Shown here: piece by piece, positions 56,781-64,000 of the stretch
Numbering within the stretch: the first letter of the stretch is position 1
How the letters are laid out: every line of letters begins with the position of its first letter
From: Zygnema cylindricum
Lineage: Eukaryota > Streptophyta > Zygnematophyceae > Zygnematales > Zygnemataceae
DNA length: 64,000 nucleotides
Assembly (NCBI GenBank): GCA_037447655.1
Contig: JBBHKE010002877.1
Coordinates: 346,152 to 410,151, forward strand
Reading direction: 5' to 3'
Notes under the pieces: generated by a model
Told to the model about the DNA's origin: nothing
The model's database searches: none
The model's input: the letters and a program-made list of their open reading frames with translations, nothing else
Translations under genes and position numbers: made by a program

Positions 56781-59700
56781 TGCGCCTCGCTGAGCGGCTC
56801 GTCGGTGGAGGCCATGCTGGCGGAGGCCGCGGAGGCCGTACGGTACGGCGCTGACGTCATCGAGCTCCGACTGGACGCGCTGCTGCATTTCGACGCGCAG
56901 AGAGATTTGCCGAATCTGCTCGCACGTGCGGCCGTACATGCGCCGACCATTGTCACGTACAGGTGGGAGGAGGGAGGGGATGGTAGAGAAGGAGATGGAG
57001 GGAGGAAAGGATTTTAGGAAGGATATTAGGAAATAAAAAGCACGGATTTTGTACGGATGTAGGGGGAGGGAAGAGTGAGGGAGAAGAAATGGGATGGAGG
57101 TTTTGTTGGGAGTTTTGGGGGGTGGAGGAAGTTTTTTCAGTGCTTTTATAATTTTAAAAAGAGGAATCATTTTTTTTTTCGGGTTTTTTATGAAATTTTA
57201 GGCTTTGATTGTTATTTTTATGAAGCTTTGAAAAAAAAAAAACCCATTTTTTTATGTAAATAATGTTTTCAAAAATTTCAAGGGGGAACGACAAAAGCAT
57301 CAAAATTTAAAACTTTTAAGTTTGTCAAAAAAAAAAGAAAGAAAAGAAAAAAAAGAAAAAAAAGCTCTTAAAAACTTAAAATAGTTAGAAGCTTGAACCC
57401 TGTATTTTAAATGAAAGCACCAAATTTGCAAAAAAATGGTCTAAACAGCCTACCGTAAATTTTTAAGCTTTCATTTTTTTTTTCTCTCTCTTTCCCTCTC
57501 GCCCCTCCTCTCTTTTTCCGTGTCTCTCTCTCTCTCTCCCTCTCTCTCTCACCCGATTTTTATTTTGAACTCTCAGCCCAAAAATGTTTTTAAGTCTGTT
57601 TTTTTTTTAAACATTCTAAAAAAAAACTCCATAAAAATTTAATATTTACCATTTTTTTTTTTTTTTCACAAAATCCCAAAATCCCAAATTACAGAATCCC
57701 AAATTGCAAAAACTCCAAATTTTGCAAAAATCCAGGTTTTTTGAAATTATAGACCCCAAAACCCTTTATTTAAACCCCATTTATCGTTTAATTTTATAAC
57801 CGCAAATCCCAATTTATACTTTTTAAATCCCATTTTATTATTGGAGAATTCCCCCTCCCCCCCGTTTTTTTTTTTCTCCAAAGGTGATTGATATTTAAAG
57901 TACAATTTTTTTTTTCTGAGAAAATCCTGCAAAATTTTAAACCCAAAAAATTCCCTTTTTTTCTTTTGATTTTTCACTTTTCTTTACTTTTTGTTTTTGG
58001 TTTCTATTACACACACACGCACAAAATTAGTCAATCCAGACCTCGAAAGTCTACCTGGTCTCTTCCGGTCAACCCAGTCAATGTCGGTCAACTCGGTCGA
58101 TGCCCGGTTGACCGAGTCACCATTGGTGAACCTAGTCAACGCTGGTCAACCTTAATCAACTGGGTCAACGTAAATCAACTTGGTCAGCCAGTCAATTGAG
58201 TCAACGCAGGTCAACTAGTCAACGCCTGTCAACTGAGTCAACGCCAGTCAACGAGGTGGTTTTGCAGGCCCGTGTGGGAGGGTGGGAAGTACAGTGGTGC
58301 CGAAGAGCCGCGATTGGCAGCCTTGATGACAGCTGTCAAACTCGGAACCGCCTTTGTAGACGTCGAACTCAAAGCCGCGAAGGCGTTTCTGGATCGACTC
58401 GAGGGGGGAGAGGGAGAGAGAGAGCGCGAGGGAGATGGAGGCGGAGGGGGAGAGGGAGAGGGAGGGACTGTGGTGATGGGGAGAGAGGCTCGTGGAGTGA
58501 CACGTGTCATTGTTTCGTCTCACGACTACGAGAAAACTCCGGGAGTGGAGGAGTTGGCGGGTCTGGTGGAGAGAATAGTGGCGGCGGGGGCGGATGTGGT
58601 GAAGCTGGCGACCACGGGACGTGACGTCAGCGATGTGGCGAGAGTCATGCAGACACTGTCCAGAGGACAGGTGAGGAAAGGAGGGAGAGGTTGGGCATTA
58701 GGAAATTGGGGAGTAGGGACATTGACAATAAACATTCAAAGCTGGATTTTGACAATGGGCCTGGGAAATTGAACATGGAAAGTGGATATCTGGCATTGGA
58801 TATTGAGTGATTTGTTTCTCACAACTTTGTATGTTTTTTAACTCGAAAGGTAAAACGATATTATATGTTAGAGATTGGACATTAGGCATCGGTTATCGAG
58901 CGTTGGACATTTGACGCTGAAAAAATGAATAATGGGCATTGGATGTTGGATGTTCTAAGGTGATGTTCAAAAAGGACACGGGTCATGAAAGATTGAGTAT
59001 TGGACATTGGATTCAGGCATTAGGCACCTGGTATTGGACATTTGGCTATGGACATTGGACATTGGTCATTTGAAGTCGGACATTAGAGGTTTGACGTTGG
59101 ACATTAAGCATTGGGCAGTGGACATTGGCCATTGAGAATTAAATATTGGACATTGGACTTTAAACATTGGACATTGGACATTGGACATTGGCCATTGGAT
59201 ATTGGTCATTGGACATTTAACATTGGGCATTGGACATTGGACATTAGATAATAGTGAGATTGAATGTCAAGTATGGCACATTGGAATTGGTCGCTGAAAA
59301 TTGGTCATTGATGATAATGACTAGGCGTTACCCATTGCGCATTGACACTTCCCCCTCTCGTTCTCTCCCTCTTCCCCCACTCTTCTCTCCAACTCTTCCC
59401 CCACTCTCTCCTCTCCATCTTTTCCCTCTCTCCCCCTTCCCTATCCGCCATCTCTCTCTCTCTCTCTCTCAGCTCCCCACCATCGCCCTCGTCATGGGCC
59501 TCAAAGGCCAAATCTCCCGCGTCCTCGCCCCGAAATTCGGCGGTTTCTTGACCTTCGGTTCCCTCTCTCGCGGCAAAGAAACGGCTCCCGGCCAATTCAC
59601 TCTCTCCGAACTCGCTGGAATTTACGATGTGACGAGACTCGGGAGGACGACAAAAGTGTTCGGATTAATAGGGAATCCCGTGGGACATAGTAAAGGACCG

Positions 59701-60344
59701 ATTTTACATAATGCCTGTTTGAGAGCTTTGGGAATCGACGCGGTTTACGTTCCGTTTTTGGTCGACAATGTGAAGGAGTTTTTGGAGACGTTCGATTCGC
59801 CGGATTTCGCCGGGTTTAGGTAAGAGAGGGAGGGAGGGAGGGAGGGAGAGTGAGGGAGAGGAAGGGAGGGAGGGAGGGAGGGAGGAAGAGGAAGGAGGAA
59901 TGGGGAAAGGCGAGGAAGGAGGTGTGGTGATGTAACATGGTGATGGAATGAGAGAGGAAGGACTGGGAAAGAGAAGAAGAAAAATAGGGGAGGAGAGAAA
60001 GGGAGAGGAAACGAGGGTGAGAGGGCTGGAGAGGGAGAGAGAGCGTGGGAAGGATAAAGACAGTGGGACAGATGGGCGTGAGAGTGGGAGAGAGAACCGT
60101 AGGAAGGGCCGTACGGGAGAGAGCGGGAGAGTGGGAGAGAGTGCGGTAGAGAGGAAGAAAGAGAGCGGGACTGGTAGATATAGCAGGAGAGAGAGGAGAG
60201 GGAGAGAGAGAGGGGGAAGTGAGAGGCCGAGAGAAGGGGAGAGCGAGAGAGAGGTAGAAAAAGGCAGAGAAAGAGAGAGCGAGCGAGAGATAGATTGAGG
60301 GAGAGAGAGGCAGAGAAAGTGAGAGAGAGTGAGAGAGAGAGAGT

Positions 60345-60378
<34 letters not shown>

Positions 60379-63300
60379 GAGGCTGACCGTTGAGGTACTG
60401 GGCCTGGTATGGAGGGGCCCAGCGTGACCATCCCTCACAAGGAGACAGCTCTCGAGTGCTGCGACGAAGTCGACCCTCTGGCCAAGGTTCTCACGTCACA
60501 CCTTATACTTTGCTGGCGTGGCAGATGTGTGTCGCTGATGTGGCGTATGAGTTGCTGACGTGGCATGTACTTTGCTGACGTGGCATCATGCTGCTGTGGC
60601 GTGTGTGCTGACGTGGCAGGCCGTGGGTGCGGTGAACACGCTGGTGCGCGTGGGTCCATCGGGGCGGCTGGCGGGACGCAACACGGACGTGGGGGCGGCG
60701 GTCGAGGCCGTTGAGGAGGCCATATGCGAGAGAGAGGGTGAGGGGGGGGGGGAGGGGAGGGAGGGGGAGGGGGAGGGAGGAGGGGGAGGGAGGGGGAGGG
60801 GGAGGGGGAGGGAGGGGGAGGGGGAGGGAGGGGGGAGGGGGAGGGGGAGGGAGGGGGAGAGGGAGGGAGGGGGAGGGGGGGGGAGGGGGAGGGGGAGAGG
60901 GAGGGAGGGGGAGGGGGGGGGGGAGGGGGAGGGGGAGGGGGTGGAGGGGGAGGGAGGGAGGGGGGGGGAGGGGGGGGGAGGGGGGGGAGGGGGGTGGAGG
61001 GAGGGTGTAAGGGGGAGGGGGGGAGGGGGGGGAGGGGGGGGAGGGGGGCGAGGGGGGTGGAGGGAGGGTGTAAGGGGGAGGGGGGGAGGGAGAGGAACGA
61101 GAGACGGGAGAGGAAGCGAAGGGGAAGGAGGGGACAGTGGGCAGGAGAGGGCAGGAGGAGAGAAGGGGAGAGGAGAGGAGAGGAGAAATGGTAAGGAAGA
61201 AGCTTGAAAGAAGGGAGAGAGGGAGCTGTGAAAGAGGAGAAGAGAGAAGGAGATGGCGATGGTCTTAAAATTGTTTTTGGGGTTTGTTTAAAAAAGGGAT
61301 GCGGATTCAAAATTTGACTTTAGGAATAAAAAAAAAAGTAAAAGAAAGGAAAGCCTTGAGAAACGAAAAAACGGAAGGTTTTAAAAACTCGAACCAACCA
61401 GAATTAAAGTTGAAATTTAGTTTTTTTTTTTTTTCTTTCCACCCCAATTTTCAAAAATATATATTGAAATCTGTTTTCTTTTCTTTTTAATGAAGAAAAA
61501 GAAATATATTTTTTTAAATACAGAAAACTGCCTCTTTCTCCCCTCCATAAAATCCTCTCCCCTCATCCCTCCCTTTCTTTCTCTTCTAACCTCCCTCCTT
61601 CCTAGAACTACACTTCAAACCCCTAAAACTCTCAACCCGCTCTCTCTACCCCCCTCTCCTCTCTGCCTGTCTCTCTGACCCCTCGTCCACGTCTCTCCAC
61701 CCTGCCCTTCCTCTCCCCCTCTCTCTCTCTCCCCAAAAAAAACCTTGTTTTAAAATAAATAAATAAAATCATTCCACAGAAACTTCTCTCTCCTCTCTCC
61801 CCTGCATCTATCTTTTTCTTCCTCTGTTCCCTCTCTCCCCTCTCTCTCCTCTATTTCCTCTCTATCTCTCTCCCCCCTAAGAACCCTTCCCCACTGCGTC
61901 TCCCTCTCCTCCCCCGTTCTTTCAAAAAAAGCCGTCCTCGGGTAATAGAGAACGCAGCGGGTGCAGGGAGAGCCCTTTCTCCCCTCCTACAACCCCAAAA
62001 AATCCCAAAAAAAATCCCACTGAATCCTCTCTCTCTCCCCTCCCTTTTCCCTATCTCTCCCCACCACAGGACTCCTCCCCCAGTGCGGCAAAAGCCCCCT
62101 GGAGGGCCGGCTGGTGGTCGTGGTGGGCGCAGGGGGTGCAGGGAGAGCTTTGGCCTTTGGGGCCAGAAAGTGCGGCGCCACTGTCCTCATAGCCAATAGA
62201 AACTACGGTAACACGCCCTCTCCCTCCATCCCCTCCCTCCCACCCCTCTCTCTCTCTCTTTCCCTCTCCCTCTCTCTCCCCCCCCCTCTCTCTCTCTCGC
62301 TTTCTTTCTCTCTCTATCTTGCTCCCTATCTCTCTCTCTCCCTCTCCCTCTCCGCTCCTCTCCTCTCCTCTCCCTCTCCCTTTTCCCCCCCTATCCCTCT
62401 CCCCTCCCTCCCTCCCCTTCCCGCCCCCCCCCCCCTCACCCTCCCTCCCCCCCCCCCACCCCAGAGCGCGCCCTCTCCCTCGCCAACTCCGTCGGCGCCT
62501 CTGCCGTCCCCCTCTCCGCCCTCTCCTCCCTCCCCCTCCCCCCTCTCCTCTCCTCCGCCCTCTCCCTCGGCCCCCCTCCCGTCCTCGCCAACACCACCAG
62601 TGTGGGCATGGCCCCGCACGTGCGGGACTCCCCCGTGCCACGTGGCAGTCTGCGCGGCTTCGGCGTGGTGTTCGACGCGGTGTACACGCCGAGGGAGACG
62701 GAGCTGCTGAGGGGGGCGAGGGAGGAGGGGTGTTGGGGGGTGGGGGGAGTGGAGATGTTCGTGAGGCAGGCGGCGGAGCAGTTTAAGCTATTCACGGGGA
62801 GGGAAGGTGAGGGAGAGGGAGAGGGAGAGGGAGAGGGAGAGGGTGTTTTTTGTGGATCGGGGGAGGGAGGGAGAGGGGTTTTTTTTGGGGGGGGGGAGGG
62901 AGAGGGAGAGGGAGAGGGGTTTTTTGGGTTTTTTTAGGGGGAGAGGGAGAGGATTTTTTGGGGGGGATGGGTGGTTTTTGAGGCGGTGGACGGGCCCCGG
63001 GAGACGGAGGTGTGGAGGGGGGGGAGGGAGGAGAGGGGGGTGGGGAGGGGGGGAAGGGGGGAGATGTGAGGGAGAGAGGTGGGGAAGCAGTTTAAGCTCT
63101 TTACGGGGAGGGAAGGTGAGGGAGGGGGGGGGGGAAGGGGGAAGGGCAGGGAAATAATTATTTGAGGGAGGGGGAAGACGGTTTTGGAGGGGGGGGAGGC
63201 GAGGAGGGAGAGAGGATGGGTGGTTTTTGACACATTGTACACGCCCCTGGAGACAGAGGGAAGGTTTTATTTTTGGAGGGGGATAGAGGTTTTTTCGATT

Positions 63301-63599
63301 TGGGAGGGGAAGAGAGAGAGAGAGTTTTGGAGGGGGGTAAGGGAGGTTTTTGTGTTTGGGAGGGGGCGGGAGGGAGAGAATTTTCTGTTTTGGTTGGAGG
63401 GAGAGAGAGTTAGTGAGAGGTTTTTCCTGGAAGGGGGGAGGGAGGAGGAGGGGTGTTGGGGTTTTTTTTTTTTTTTTTTGGTGCCGATGTCAACATTTTA
63501 TTTTGTACTTTCTGTATGCTGACGTCAGCTATTTTTTCTTATTGTGCAGCGCCCCGAGACCTGATGAGAGATGTGGTGCTGCGCAGCCTGGCGACGTAA
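56763..63599 (+). CDS. DHD-SDH: Bifunctional 3-dehydroquinate dehydratase/shikimate dehydrogenase
   Basis: Eight exons: 56763-56962, 58268-58670, 59473-59819, 60423-60486, 60620-60737, 62070-62207, 62465-62806, 63550-63599 (TAA). All introns are GT-AG and the phases agree, giving 553 residues. It catalyses steps 3 and 4 of the plastid shikimate pathway. Dehydratase: E34, R36, D38 in ELRLD, R67 in TYRPVWEGG, H152 in SSHDY, Schiff-base K179 in VKLATT, R217 and Q242. Dehydrogenase: HSKGP (274-277), VTIPHK with K323, N344, D361 in NTD, GAGGAG NADP loop (397-402), EMFVRQAAEQF. The second shikimate-binding Ser (Arabidopsis 338) is Gly276, while Thr381 is kept as Thr319. Residues about 112-137 are an extra Gly/Glu-rich segment. 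ATG 56763 starts just before the first strand, so a plastid transit peptide would need an upstream start or exon; the same frame is open to 56502. Confidence 0.93.
58030..58260. repeat. GTCAAC minisatellite at the end of intron 1
   Basis: About twenty GTCAA cores in degenerate 10-11-bp units (GGTCAACTxxGTCAACGx), ending 8 bases before the exon 2 acceptor. On the opposite strand each is TTGAC, the W-box core. The rest of intron 1 (56963-58029) is A/T-rich with homopolymers. Confidence 0.75.
58720..59300. repeat. TTGGACA heptamer repeat filling intron 2
   Basis: Degenerate repeats of ATTGGACATTGG spread over most of the intron, densest at 59035-59250. A CT-rich stretch (59350-59472) leads into the acceptor. 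Confidence 0.75.
59820..60385. repeat. Purine-rich (GAGAGG)n intron 3
   Basis: Begins at the donor GTAAGAGAGGGAGGG and stays almost pure A/G for about 560 bp. The long Ser/Leu/Pro frames on the other strand are composition artefacts. Confidence 0.85.
60738..61190. repeat. G-rich (GGGGGAGG)n tract at the start of intron 5
   Basis: About 350 bp of GGGAGGGG repeats directly after the donor GTGAGG, with dozens of runs of four or more G, hence strong G-quadruplex potential on the coding strand. The intron then switches to mixed sequence and, from about 61540 to the acceptor at 62069, to C/T-rich. Confidence 0.9.
62955..63265 (+). pseudogene. Two decayed duplicates of the end of exon 7 inside intron 7
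   Basis: Copy 2 (about 62962-63125) reads GTTTTTGAGGCGGTGGACGG, then CCCCGGGAGACGGAGG, and after a gap GAAGCAGTTTAAGCTCTTTA followed by CGGGGAGGGAAGGTGAGGG. This matches exon 7 and its donor at 62665-62815. Copy 3 (about 63209-63265) reads GTTTTTGACACATTGTACAC, then GCCCCTGGAGACAGAGG. Both share the preceding GGATGGGTGG. Internal stops make them non-coding as read. They are not in the exon set used for the CDS. Confidence 0.75.
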
Positions 63600-63874
63600 G
63601 GGGGGGGGGGAGAGAGAGGGGGGGGGGGAGGGGGAGGGAGGGACAGGGAGGAAAGGAGAATAGGAGAAGGAAAAAGGAAAAGAGTGACCCCCTCCACTAG
63701 GAGGAGGGGGCGGAGGATAGAGATAGAGATAAAAAAAGCTAGAGAGCAAGAGAGGAGAGAGAGGAGAGAGAGTGGTAGAAATAGAGGGAGTGAGATTCAG
63801 AGTGGTGAGGGAGAGAGAGAGTGAGAGAGAGGGTAGAGGGAGAGGGAGAGGGGGAAGAGGGGGGGTAGAGAGAG

Positions 63875-63950
<76 letters not shown>

Positions 63951-64000
63951 GGAGGGAGAGAGTGGGCTGCCCGAGTAAGTAGTTTTTTTTTTTTTTTTCC
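63600..64000. repeat. Purine-rich 3' flank with (GA)n
   Basis: G/A-rich from the stop codon on, with an uninterrupted (GA)n run at about 63868-63940 and a T-run near the window end. No polyadenylation signal is recognised within the window. Confidence 0.85.

Noticed and set aside
56108-56854. 248-codon frame upstream of and overlapping exon 1 as a separate gene
   Set aside because: It is in a different frame from the dehydratase, extremely Ser/Pro-rich from a pyrimidine tract, and shows no family.
59704-63978. Long Ser/Pro/Leu-rich and Gly/Glu/Arg-rich open frames on both strands (for example 59704-60438, 60435-61310, 60560-61207, 62051-62710)
   Set aside because: They are translations of purine/pyrimidine repeats in introns, overlap in several frames, lack any domain, and conflict with the well-supported exon structure.

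Overview
This is nuclear DNA from a plant-lineage eukaryote (streptophyte). The evidence is an eight-exon gene with GT-AG introns for the fused 3-dehydroquinate dehydratase/shikimate dehydrogenase, a class II tRNA-Ser(GCU) gene, chromodomain Ty3/Gypsy and Ty1/Copia retrotransposons, hAT-like and Harbinger-like MITEs, and a 10-N scaffold gap. The species cannot be fixed from sequence alone. A repeat-rich charophyte alga or early-diverging land plant is my guess.

Layout. About 1-8.3 kb: two related Copia elements head to head. A minus-strand element (A) appears to have jumped into the gag-pre-integrase region of a plus-strand element (B), and a solo LTR of another family has jumped into the LTR of A. 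About 8.3-20 kb: AT-rich non-coding DNA packed with non-autonomous DNA transposons and minisatellites, including a 2.47-kb duplication (12390-14862 and 16956-19426) that starts exactly at a transposon end. About 20.7-23.3 kb: an RPA-like OB-fold gene relic next to a Copia gag fragment and its LTR. About 23.3-33.4 kb: low-complexity DNA plus a clean solo Copia LTR (27763-28948, target duplication ACTTC). 33.5-38.8 kb: a frameshifted Myb/trihelix-like gene cut by LTR fragments, then a gag-protease relic without reverse transcriptase. 38.8-52.1 kb: a decayed plus-strand Copia (C) interrupted by a minus-strand Copia (D), then a minus-strand chromodomain Gypsy element with an extra ORF in the env position. 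The Gypsy element is itself interrupted by another Copia LTR and the gap. 52.1-55.9 kb: spacer with a second Harbinger-like element, a (TA)n tract and the tRNA gene. 56.5-63.6 kb: the shikimate-pathway gene, the only apparently intact protein gene in the window.

The Copia family repeated through the window (LTR about 0.9-1.2 kb, ends TGTTGAAATT...AATTTCA) has unusual features. The sequence right after the LTR matches the anticodon arm of initiator tRNA-Met (half-tRNA priming), and the gag ATG lies inside that site. The LTR carries an antisense tRNA-like Pol III A/B-box module whose T-arm shows compensatory changes between copies, and a covarying hairpin upstream of the TATA box.

The fused shikimate gene encodes 553 residues from the ATG used here. 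Its second shikimate-binding serine (Ser338 in Arabidopsis numbering) is glycine, as in plant quinate dehydrogenases. Its introns are strongly strand-polar, purine after donors and pyrimidine before acceptors. Intron 7 holds two decayed copies of the end of exon 7.
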